Shown: piece by piece, positions 23,399 to 33,900 of the stretch | Layout of the letters: each line of letters starts with the position of its first letter | Numbering within the stretch: the first letter of the stretch is position 1 | DNA from: Oenanthe sinensis | Taxonomy: Eukaryota; Streptophyta; Magnoliopsida; Apiales; Apiaceae | DNA length: 64,000 bases | Direction of reading: 5' to 3' | Assembly: GCA_028671895.1 (NCBI GenBank) | Contig: CM053794.1 | Location: 16,540,501-16,604,500 of the forward strand | Made by a program: the position numbers and the translations under genes | Notes under the pieces: model-generated | Databases searched by the model: none | What the model was told of the DNA's origin: nothing | The model's input: only the letters and a program-made list of their open reading frames with translations

Positions 23399-25843
23399 AT
23401 GGCACCTAAAAATCAATTCAAAATTCCAATGTTCGACCGAGATCACTATGAAGAATGGGTGTTGAGAATGAAATTATACCTTGAGTCAGTTAACCCTGAA
23501 TACTTGGAAGTCCTTGACAAAGGTAAATTTGTTCCAATGGTGGTTGTTCCTGAGCATATGGAAGGAGATGTGGTTGTACCACAGCGGTCTGAGCCTAAAA
23601 AGGCAGCGGACTTTTCAGATGCTGATAAGGAGCAGATAGCCTTTGATACATCCGTTCGACAAACATTGGTGGAATCCCTCGATCACGAAATGTTTAATGT
23701 AGTTAAAGGACTAACTACAGCCAAGAAGATCTGGGATAAGATAGAGGTCGTCATGGAAGGTACAGCTGAGGTTAGAAGCAATAAGACACTCATACTCAAG
23801 ATGGAGTATGACACTTTCAGGATAAGAAAAGGAGAAAGCATTACAGATGTCTATCTAAGATTCAGTCAGTTGGTGTTGGATTTGAATCTGAGAGGTATAA
23901 CTCTCCCCATTGTTGAAGTCAATACGAGATATCTAAGGAACCAGCCAAAGAGCATTGAACATAGAGTCTACGCTGTAAGAGAAACCAGAGATTTGCATAC
24001 AACTTCTCTGGAAGAGTATTATGGAATACTAAAGACCTATGAGCTGGAGACCCTTCAAGATCAAGCATGGGACAATGATTCAAGAGGAAAAGAAGTGGCA
24101 TCAGGATTAGTTGCTAATGAGGAAGAGGCTAAAAAGGCAGTGGTTGCAGAAAAACCTAGATCATCACCGGCACCACATCAAGTTGAGAATGATGATGAGT
24201 GCACCTCAAATAGTGATGATGACTACTTCACCCAAGAAGAGTTGGACAACATGGATGATAGTGTCGTGGCATACATGGCAAGGAAGTTCAGCAATATAAG
24301 ATTCAGGAAGAGTAACCGACCGCAGAGAAAATCTTCATCCTCCTATCGGGTTACTAAGGGTGGTAGTAGTTTTTCAGGTTACAAAGGGAAAGGCAAGAGT
24401 ATCAGCTACAAATCTCCTTTGGATTTCAAAATGAAGTTCAAATGCTATAACTGTGGTGAAGCTGGACACTTTGCTACCGACTGCAAGAAGCCAAAACAGA
24501 TTTATCCAAAAGAAACTTATGAAGCCCTCAAAAGCAAGTATGAAGCCCTGGTAAAGGAAAGACATGGAAAGAGAGCTTTAGTTGTTACAGAAGGAAGAGC
24601 TTGGGATGATTCAGATGAGGAAGAAGTTATTCATGCAAACTTTGCCCTCATGGCTGAGACATCAGAAGAACCAGAGGTACCAGTTCTAACCCTTAAGGAA
24701 GAAATGTCTATTGATGATTATAGGGTGCAGAACGGGGCTCTTAGCGAAGAGATCTATATGTTGTGCAAAAGCCTAAACACTTCTCAAAAGGAACAGAAAA
24801 CACTTGTTGCCAAATGCAGAATGCTTGAGGCAAAAGTGGAAGAGTTAGAGGCTGTTTGCACTGTAGATACTTCCCTAAGAGACTCTATTAAATCTTTGGA
24901 ACACAAGCTTGGCCTTAAAGATGAAATAGAAGCATGTCTTAGGAATAAACTAGCTGAGTTAGAAACAAAATGCGAAGCTTATAAACTAGCTGCTAGTAAG
25001 GTGAATGTTGACAGTGATACATTTAAGAAGATAACTGGAGTTGGTGTAGGTCTTGATTATTCTAACTTATCTAAGAAAGAAGGGAAAAGACCTGTAGACA
25101 TTAGTTCCAGTAAGACCAAGACTGAAATACCTACTTTTCTTAAATCAGCTGTCAAACCCATCTTTAAACACTTCGTTCCTCAAGTAGAAGAAGAGACTGA
25201 ATTATTAGTTAGATATGAGATAGAGATGGAAGATCGAAAGGAAGAACAACCTGTAACTCCTATTAAATCAGTTAAAATCAAATCCACTAGAGAAGAATCT
25301 AGACAAGGATTAGGAGCTAAGGCTGTTAATCAACAGAAAAAGGAAAAAGGCATAAAAGAGGTTAAGGCTGAACGTGTTAAGAAAGAGTGCTATCATTGTA
25401 AATCTACTGAACATCTTTCTTACGCATGCAAATCTAACATGAATATTCCTGTTACTCATGCCATGCCTGTACCACACACAATGAATAACATGCATATGAA
25501 CCATGCACAATGTGGTCAACCTAATTGTATGCCATGCACTTTTAACGTCATGCAAACATTTGTAAACTTGATGAATGCAACTAGCCAATCATGTCAAAAT
25601 TCTAATGCTAGTTCTAATGTCAAAAAGAAGCATGTTAGAGCTAAGACTGCCAGTCCTCCTAAAGTTAGGAGTGACAAACCTTCTCCTAAGACTAACAAAA
25701 TTGTCAAGTCTGAAAGAGGAAAAGACAAAGTCGAAAGCTCGAGTAATGTTAAAATAGGTGCATCTACTGTTGTTAAAACTGATAATTCTCGATCTTATAG
25801 AAAAGCCGGGCCCAATCAAACATGGGTTCCGAAGAACGCCTAA
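23399..25843 (+). CDS. gag: RT-3 Gag, 814 residues, intact
   Basis: Structural protein that builds the cytoplasmic particle and binds element RNA. It starts at the first ATG after the leader (MAPKNQFKIPMFDRDHYEEW), with the copia Gag core over about residues 10-230. A first zinc knuckle, CYNCGEAGHFATDC, is at residues 349-362 and a second, CYHCKSTEHLSYAC, at 664-677. Between them is a long charged, probably coiled-coil part (about 430-540). A further Cys cluster, CGQPNCMPC, starts at residue 705 and is also present in RT-6 and RT-7. The tail GPNQTWVPKNA is typical of the lineage. The pol frame overlaps the end by 43 nt (open from 25801) in the -1 frame. Confidence 0.95.
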   Translation: MAPKNQFKIPMFDRDHYEEWVLRMKLYLESVNPEYLEVLDKGKFVPMVVVPEHMEGDVVVPQRSEPKKAADFSDADKEQIAFDTSVRQTLVESLDHEMFNVVKGLTTAKKIWDKIEVVMEGTAEVRSNKTLILKMEYDTFRIRKGESITDVYLRFSQLVLDLNLRGITLPIVEVNTRYLRNQPKSIEHRVYAVRETRDLHTTSLEEYYGILKTYELETLQDQAWDNDSRGKEVASGLVANEEEAKKAVVAEKPRSSPAPHQVENDDECTSNSDDDYFTQEELDNMDDSVVAYMARKFSNIRFRKSNRPQRKSSSSYRVTKGGSSFSGYKGKGKSISYKSPLDFKMKFKCYNCGEAGHFATDCKKPKQIYPKETYEALKSKYEALVKERHGKRALVVTEGRAWDDSDEEEVIHANFALMAETSEEPEVPVLTLKEEMSIDDYRVQNGALSEEIYMLCKSLNTSQKEQKTLVAKCRMLEAKVEELEAVCTVDTSLRDSIKSLEHKLGLKDEIEACLRNKLAELETKCEAYKLAASKVNVDSDTFKKITGVGVGLDYSNLSKKEGKRPVDISSSKTKTEIPTFLKSAVKPIFKHFVPQVEEETELLVRYEIEMEDRKEEQPVTPIKSVKIKSTREESRQGLGAKAVNQQKKEKGIKEVKAERVKKECYHCKSTEHLSYACKSNMNIPVTHAMPVPHTMNNMHMNHAQCGQPNCMPCTFNVMQTFVNLMNATSQSCQNSNASSNVKKKHVRAKTASPPKVRSDKPSPKTNKIVKSERGKDKVESSSNVKIGASTVVKTDNSRSYRKAGPNQTWVPKNA

Positions 25844-27348
25844 TCAATCTGTCATTGCAGGGCATTAAGCGAAAAAGGAATAAAGTTATATGGGTGCTAG
25901 ACAGTGGAGCATCGAGGCATATGACAGGAAACAAGTCCCTGCTTACAGAGTTGGTTATGAAGGCTGGCCCTTATGTTACCTTTGGAGATGACAGCATTGG
26001 TGTGACAAAGGGATATGGCAAACTGAAATCTGGTAATGTCATCATTGAAGATGTTTCCTATGTTGAGGGACTAAAACACAATTTGTTGAGTATTAGTCAA
26101 TTTTGTGACAAAGGATATGAAATTGTCTTCAACAAGAAAGGTGTATCAATCACTCACATTAAGGAAGGTTCGTTGGCTTTGAGAGGAGTTCGAAAGGCAG
26201 ATCTTTTTGTTGCTGATATGGATTCGGCAAACCAGAATGAAGTGACCTGTTTCTATAGCAAAGCGTCAGATGATGAAAGCTGGCTATGGCATAAGAAGCT
26301 GTCTCACTTGAACTTCAAAACGATGAATGCTCTCGCAAGGCGAGAACTGGTGAAAGATCTACCTCAAATGGAGTTTGCTCCTAAAGGACTCTGTGAAGCC
26401 TGTGAAATGGGAAAGTCAAAGCGAGCATTGCATAAGAGTAAAGAAATTTCTAGTGTCACTGAGCCTCTACAACTCCTTCATATGGATTTATTTGGCCCAG
26501 TGAATGTCCTATCATTGTCTAGGAAAAGATATGCTTTGGTAATCGTGGATGACTTCTCCAAGTATACATGGGTATTGTTCGTAATGACAAAAGACGAAGT
26601 GCCTTTTCAAATCATTGATCACATCACTGAGATTGAGAATGTATCAACACTCACTGTGAAGACGATAAGATCAGACAACGGCACAGAATTTAAAAATGCA
26701 ATATTGAATGACTTCTGTGTTTCTAAAGGAATACGTCATCAGTACTCAGCCCCGAGAACTCCACAACAGAATGGAGTAGTTGAAAGGAAGAACAGAACAT
26801 TGGTTGAAGCAGCAAGAACTTTGTTGTATGAATCGAAACTTCCTCTATACTTTTGGGCCGAGGCAGTGAGTACAGTGTGTTACACTCAGAATAGAACCTT
26901 GATCATAAAAGATAAAGAAAAGACACCATGTGAACTAATGAATAACAGAAGACCAACAATCAAATACTTTCATGTCTTTGGAGCTAAATGCTATGTACTT
27001 ATAGATGATGAAAATCTAGGCAAGTTTGAAGCAAAGGCACGTGAAGGAATATTTATTGGTTATTCTACAAATACGGTGGCAGCTTATCGGGTATTCTTAG
27101 TGAATGAACGGAAAGTTATTGAAAGCTACAATGTCAGATTCGACGATACCAAACTCCCATCAATTTCTAAAGATAATAGTGAACCTGAGTCCCTAAAATT
27201 TCATAATCTGGACTTGGATGAAATTGAGGATGAACCTGAGTTGGTTGTTACTTCAAATATACCAAGTGATCGTGAAGCTATACCTGAGTCTAGTGGACAA
27301 TCGAATTCTACGAGATCAGAAGAAACTTCTTCCGCACGTTCTGGCAAC

Positions 27349-27361
27349 AACTCAGGGGGAG
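27349..27361 (+). other. Candidate central polypurine tract, RT-3 copy 1
   Basis: AACTCAGGGGGAG in the pol linker, resembling the 3' polypurine tract ATAGGGGGAG. The same 13-mer is in RT-6 and RT-7. Confidence 0.5.
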
Positions 27362-27432
27362 TAAATAGCAGCTCAAGAACAGGTGATCAAGACTCGAGGA
27401 GAAATGACACTAGTTCTGTAGGAGCTGGTACT

Positions 27433-27445
27433 AACTCAGGGGGAG
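27433..27445 (+). other. Candidate central polypurine tract, RT-3 copy 2
   Basis: Second exact AACTCAGGGGGAG, 84 bp after the first and in the same reading frame (encoding NSGGV both times). The surrounding block looks like a small in-frame duplication. Confidence 0.5.
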
Positions 27446-29178
27446 TTAGTAGAAACAACACAAGTAGTCAGCACAACAATTCAGAAAGTCAAGCTGAATC
27501 ATCAAGACAATTACCAAGAGAACGGGTATGGAGTAGAGACCATCCGTTTGAATTAATTATTGGTGATCCAGATGCTGGTGTGACTACTAGAAGATCTACA
27601 AGAGCTGACATGGCAAATATCTGCTTGTACTCTGGGTTCTTGTCCAAACTAGAACCTAAAGAAATAGAAGAAGCTCTTGGTGATGCTGATTGGGTGATTG
27701 CAATGCAAGAGGAGCTCAATCAGTTTGAAAGACAGAAAGTTTGGAAGCTGGTACCCCGACCAAAGAACAGATCAGTAATTGGAACTAAGTGGGTATACAG
27801 AAATAAACTGGACGAAAACGGACTTGTAACACGAAACAAGGCTCGTTTGGTAGCAAAAGGTTACTCTCAATGAGAGGGAATTGATTATGATGAAACCTAC
27901 GCTCCAGTTGCAAGACTTGAGGCAGTCAGGATGTTCTTGGCCTTTTCAGCACACAAGAATTTCAAGGTTTTTCAGATGGATGTGAAAAGTGCCTTCCTGA
28001 ATGGAGAGCTAGAAGAAGAAGTGTATCTGGAACAGCCACCTGGCTTCATTGATCCAGAACTTGAAGATTTTGTGTTTCTTCTCTTCAAAGCTGTCTATGG
28101 CCTCAAGCAATCCCCAAGACGATGGTATGAAACCCTATCCTTGTTCTTAATTGAAAATGGTTTTATTAGGGGAGTAATTGATAAAACATTATTCTACAAA
28201 AATGTAAAGGGTGATTTGATACTTGTTCAAGTGTATGTGGACGATATTATTTTTGGGTCATCTAATGAGCGCTTGTGCGAGAAATTTGCCAAGTTAATGC
28301 AGGATAAATATGAGATGAGCATGATGGGGGAGCTGTCTTTCTTCCTTGGATTACAGATCAGTCAAAGAAAAGAAGGAATCTTTATCTGTCAATCTAAGTA
28401 CATCAAAGATTTACTCAAGAAGTACAATCTTGAAGATGCATCAGCAGCTAAAACTCCCATGCCAACAGCCACGAAGCTTGATGAAGACAAATCAGGTAAA
28501 CCAGTTGACATCACAAGCTATCGAGGTATGATTGGCTCACTTCTCTATTTAACTGCAAGTAGACCCGATATCATGTTCGCAACTTGTTTGTGTGCAAGGT
28601 TCCAAGTGGATCCTAGAGAGTCACATCTCATAGCCGTCAAACGAATCTTTAAGTATCTCAAGGGAACACCAAATCTAGGGATTTGGTACCCAAGAGATAC
28701 AGGTTTTAATCTAATAGGCTATTCGGACTCAGACTATGCAGGTTGCAGGATCGATAGGAAAAGCACATCTGGTGCTTGTCAATTCCTAGGCAGAAGATTG
28801 GTGTCCTGGCAAAGTAAAAAGCAACATACAGTATCTACTTCTACTGCTGAAGCTGAGTACATTGCTGCTGGAAGCTGTGTAGCTCAAATACTGTGGATGA
28901 GGAACCAATTGAAAGATTATGGCATGAAACATACAAAGATTCCAATCATGTGTGACAATACTAGTGCCATTGCCATGACCAACAATCCTGTAGATCACTC
29001 AAGAACCAAGCACATAGATATCCGGTATCACTTCATCATAGAACATGTCGAGGAGGGGACTGTGGAGTTACATTTTGTACCCACAATGCAACAAATTGCA
29101 GATATATTCACCAAACCTCTTGATGAATTAACATTCAATAGGTTGGTTGGTGAATTAGGGATGCTTAACACAAGTTAG

Positions 29179-29898
29179 TAAATCCTTCTATCTGTAAAAT
29201 CCAAGTTTTTGATCATTTACATATGTTTGTTTTTCTTGTTAATTGCCTAGTTGAAAACATGTGTAAATAATCTTTAAAATTGCTCAAAATATCACTTCTG
29301 CATGCTATTTACTCATTTTGAACTTAGACTTTAAGATGTTTAATTAATGATTATTATATGGTGTATGTTGTGTTATTTTTCATAAATTCACTGTGCATTA
29401 GTTGAAATTATTGATCAAAACTTTGAATTTATGCTCATTAATTGCATGAACATAGGGGGAGTTAAATTCATGGATCTCTAAATTTGTCATGATTTTTAAA
29501 TGAATTTTTCTATGTTTTTCATGTAATTTTTATATAATTTGAAGCCTTAGAATTGTCAAGGAATGTTTCTTTTAATGGTTTTTATTAAAAATCCTTGAAT
29601 TGGTATTTATTTTAATTTGGCAAAAATTTAATTATTGTTTTTCTTGGAAAATTACCAAATTTTACTAAGTACCTTCAAAATTTCGAGATAGGGTCTATCT
29701 CGAAACTCATCTCGAAATTCGGCTTGAATTTCGACTTTGAGCTTCCAGGAGTGAAGTTGTGAAAATTCTAAGTCTAGTAAATTTTTTTACTTTGTGTCTA
29801 TCTCGAACCTTATCTCGAAATTCGACTTACAGTTCGAGATAGAGTTCCAGATGTGAGAGATTTAAATATTCCAAGTCTGGGAAAATAAAGTCGAATTG
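29179..29898 (+). other. RT-3 spacer after pol, first part
   Basis: AT-rich. Contains a polypurine-tract-like ATAGGGGGAGTT near 29453-29464, then from about 29680 the first scattered copies of TCTCGAAATTCG and CGACTT words that lead into the minisatellite. Confidence 0.65.
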
Positions 29899-30282
29899 GA
29901 GTCTATCTCGAAATTCATCTCGAAATTCGACTTGAAGTTCGACTTGGAGTCTATCTCGAAATTCATCTCGAAATTCGACTTGAAGTTCGACTTGGAGTCT
30001 ATCTCGAAATTCATCTCGAATTTCGACTTGAAGTTCGACTTGGAGTCTATCTCGAAATTCATCTCGAAATTCGACTTGAAGTTCGACTTGGAGTCTATCT
30101 CGAAATTCATCTCGAATTTCGACTTGAAGTTCGACTTGGAGTCTATCTCGAAATTCATCTCGAAATTCGACTTGAAGTTCGACTTGGAGTCTATCTCGAA
30201 ATTCATCTCGAATTTCGACTTGAAGTTCGACTTGGAGTCTATCTCGAAACTTATCTCGAATTTCGACTTGAAGTTCGAGATG
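29899..30282 (+). repeat. 48-bp minisatellite in RT-3 spacer (8 units)
   Basis: Units begin at 29899, 29947, 29995, 30043, 30091, 30139, 30187 and 30235. Each holds CTCGAAATTCATCTCGAA and two CGACTT words. Units 2-7 alternate between the variants AAATTCG and AATTTCG, giving a 96-bp higher-order period. Since 48 is divisible by three and no stops occur, both strands stay open over about 115-135 codons; I regard these ORFs as by-products. Confidence 0.95.
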
Positions 30283-30950
30283 GGTTTTCCCTCTGAGGTT
30301 TAATGCTGTTTAAAATTGTTTAAGTGAATTTAATTCGAGTTAGCCTCTATGTCGAAACTTATCTCGAATTTCGACTTGATGTTCGAGATAGAGTTCGACA
30401 TAGAAGTTCGACATAGAAGTTCGACTTAGAAGTTCGACATAGAGTTCGACTTAGATTACCCTGTGCGTACTTAAGTTTTTTTTCATTTTCACAGGGATAT
30501 TTTTGTCATTTCACTCTATTGCCTATATATACAAAATTAACCCGATTTTACTTTCACTTGTACCCAATTGTTTTAAAACCTACTTTTTACAGCAGCCCTC
30601 CCTCCCACCCACGACTGTTCATAGTTGTGGTTGAATCTCTTACATATAACGAACTACTGTCCATTTTGTTTCTTGATTTTACTATCTGCATCACGTTTAA
30701 CCGTTTATATTGTGCGTAGTTTTGTGTTTACCATCGTGACTGTTCATCTTCACAGATACATACATACACACGATTTACACACACTTCTCACATAAATATT
30801 ATTACTGCAGATTTTGTTTTCACAGTAGTTTGTTACTGATTCTTGTTTAATTCCGTAGTTTAATTTTCACTACAACATCACAGTTGTTTCTAAATTAAAA
30901 GGGATTAAACACAAATTTTTTTTCTAAACAAAAAAAAAAATAAACAACAA
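30283..30950 (+). other. RT-3 spacer after pol, second part
   Basis: More degenerate copies of the motif (TTCGACATAGAAG and similar, 30340-30460), then a leader-like stretch with ACACACGATTTACACACAC near 30770 and an A-rich run just before the ORF3 start. It could contain an internal promoter for ORF3, but I see no strong TATA box at a convincing distance. Confidence 0.5.
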
Positions 30951-33900
30951 ATGACTAACCAATTTTCTCTTGCAAAACATAATTTTTATAATATTCCGAC
31001 TGAAATTGGTGATCAACTCCCGCGTTTCAAGTTTTGGGTACGATTTCTTAATTTGTACTCCAAAGCTAGTACTGCATTTACGGCAAAACCTACACTGGTC
31101 CATGATGCTTTGCAGCAGTTATGGACTAGTGCAGTACCTTTTGGGAGTAAATCGACCCCCTACGGTTTTACTTTTACCTTGGAGGGTCAAAATTTTGAGG
31201 TTACAGAGGCTATTTTTAATACAGTTCTTGGTTTTCCAGTCAAGGATTCTTATGACCCTGAACCTACAGCGGCTGAGCGCCAGAATTTTTTTGAAGCAAT
31301 TGGATGTTATCCTCCCCCTGGACGACTATCCACTTCAAATATTCAAAAACAATTTTTTCACGTGGAATGGAATTACTTTTTCGAGGCCATTACTAGATGT
31401 TTTCGGGCACGAGAAAGAGATTTTCATCAAATTTCCATTCCCATGCAAATTTTTGGTGTTTCCCTAGCCCAGGAATTAAACATTAATTATGGCAGGCTTG
31501 TTCTTTCAGAATTAGTGGCTACAATGGGATCACCTGAAACCAAAGACATTTCACACAATGATATTGTCTGCTGGTATCCTCGTTTCTTGCAAATGCTAAT
31601 CAATCATCTCGTGCCTTCTAATGCTTTATCAATTAGGCAGGCATTTGTTCGAAGTCCCACCTCTGCACCTCTAGGCATGGGCACTAAGTCACTAACAACT
31701 ATTGCTAACCAGGATAAACATCAGGGTAAACCTATGTCTATTCTTGAGAACATTCAAGTGTGGCTCTCTTATGATGCAGGTGTAACTACTCTCGCGGGGA
31801 CTTCACAAATCTCATCACATGCTCAGAATCCATCTGCCCACAATGAAGCATTTCAAGGGATTCCTGATGAGCATATTGATGACGAACAAGATGAGGGCCA
31901 ATCTCTCAGTCACTTCACAGCCAGGCAAAAGGAACAGCAACCGTCTCCTAGGACACCACATGCTGATTCTGATTCCTCTGTTGGCCAAGGTAATGAAGGA
32001 GGTACATTCTTCGAACCTAACACTCCTTCCTCCTCTGATTCTGATTCCGTGGCCCAAGATTCTGCTAACCCGCAGGATCTATCCCAGGGTGATAGCCATA
32101 TTTCTGCGTCTGCTTCTCTAACTTCTTCACTTTCACCCCTGTTAACGGGAGTTAAAAGGCCGGCACCTTTAGAATTAGGTGAGAGTACTGATGAGAGTGA
32201 CCCTGAAGTGCAGCCAGTTTTAAGGAAGCGAGCCAAATTTTCACAAGCTGCTACTTCCAAAGCCCAGTCCATCCCTAGCGTGTCTATCACAACCACTCCA
32301 CCTCACGAGAGTGGTTCTCCCCTTGCACAGTCAACACCTACGATGGTTGCTGAGGATTCAGTGTCTTCTGAAGAGCCTGTTCCTTCAGTTAGGCCGGAAG
32401 TTTTACGAGCTTCGAAAGTACCTTCACCGGTACGTCCTGATGCTGCAGAGAGGATCGGTTCTACTGTTGTACTTGAACACTCTGCAGCCTCTCAGCCTGA
32501 GATTCCACCTCAGGACAAAACAGGAAACATTGATCCCATAATTGTTCCTCATTTTTCTTATCCAGTTTCTGCAGGTACTGCTTTGAATCTGAGTGCTATT
32601 ATTGAAGACATACACGAGCGTGAGACAGGGAGTGAGTGTGAGCGTTTAGGGAGTGAGGGACCTTCTTTTTTAAGGCCCGAAACTGAGCGTCAAACACAAA
32701 CAGAACGATTCTTAGAGCGAGAAAACCTAAGCCAAACACCGTCCCTGGTTCTTGAAACTCTTGCAACACGTATGTCAACTGTAGAAAATCAGATGGAGCA
32801 GTTTGGGCAATCTATGGGGCAGTTAGGGGTTAATGTCGGCGATCACAAGAGAGCTCTTGATGACTACGCAGCACGGATGGCAGGTCAAGCCGAAGCTTTA
32901 AAAGATATGACAAACAAAGTCAATGACCTGGGCCATGCTGGTGGTCTCTTGGGCAGCACTCTGTATGACAGAATGGGGAGTGTTGAAAGCGTTCTGCATA
33001 CACTGGCAACGGAGGTCAGTCGAATGATGTATGCAGTTCGGCATTTGGTTCCCCCGGAGTGCTTTGAAGAACAATTCACACAACCTCCCCCGGCTGATGA
33101 TGATGGTACAGGTGGTGCAGGTGGTGCTGGTGGACCTTCTGGTTTTGGTTCACATGCTAGTGGCTCTGGTGTACCAGGTGATGTTCAGGATAACTCACCT
33201 AAGGGGGAGAAAGGAGGTAATGAGACGACACAACAGTCACCCCGTGCTGAAGAAGAGATTGATCCAATGGTGACTGATGAGGAGGCTCAGAGGAAGCGAA
33301 AGGGTAAAGCAGTGATGGTTGAACAAGAAGAGCCATTCACTGACTTTGGTGATCGACAGGAACACGTGCAAGTTGATTCAGATTCTGATATGGAAGACGT
33401 ACCTCTAGCACATGCAATTAAGAGATCTTTGGAGGAACAAGGTGGAGGTGCTGGGGCGTCTACTGAAGAGATTCCTGTTGATGAGGAGACCCTGAAAGCT
33501 CAGCAGTTAGCTCTGGAACAAGCTCAATTTTTCAAAATGAAGATGATGCAGGATAAGGCTGTTTTTCTTGAGAAGCAAGTGGAGCTCAAGGAAAAGCAGT
33601 ATGATCATGAGCTTGCCAGACTAGCTGATCCTCAAGTTGATCTGGACAAAAGGAGGATTGGACAGAAATGGGACGATGCACGAAAGATACTGATGGGGTC
33701 GTGTGCACATGGAGTTCATAATAAGGAGGCAGATGACTTGTTCTTCAACTTGAACATGAAGAATCCGATGACGATGGACTATATAAATGCTTTGAAGAGA
33801 ATGATTTCTAAAGTCCGTGTTGGATACAAATCGGTGGATAATGAATGGCAAGTCATCTTGTCTTTAATTGATGGAGCCCCGATGTCTTTTATGTATGTCG

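Larger units (their letters stand above)
25822..29178 (+). pseudogene. pol: RT-3 Pol, complete except for one in-frame stop
   Basis: Protease, integrase, reverse transcriptase and RNase H in copia order. ATG 25822 is used as the reference start; how it is really reached is unclear (see findings). Protease DSG starts at residue 27. Integrase: HHCC finger around residues 155-195; catalytic D222, D285 and E321, with 35 residues between the last two. The Ser/Asn/Gly-rich linker (about 440-560) carries AACTCAGGGGGAG twice at the DNA level. RT has MDVKSAFLNG and YVDD at about 805-808. RNase H has SDSDYAG, TAEAEY, CDNTSA and HIDIRYHF. The only lesion is TGA at 27871-27873 in the conserved GYSQ.EGIDYDE block, probably a recent G-to-T change. 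Without it the protein would be about 1118 residues. Confidence 0.95.

Noticed and set aside
25801..25843. Classical -1 slippery heptamer in the RT-3 gag-pol overlap
   Set aside because: I found no X-XXY-YYZ heptamer in the gag frame within the overlap, so programmed -1 shifting is not supported by a standard signal.
29862..30303. ORFs of 114 and 135 codons on opposite strands in the RT-3 spacer
   Set aside because: They arise because the 48-bp repeat is divisible by three and lacks stops; the protein is a bare repeat and no start context or homology supports a gene.
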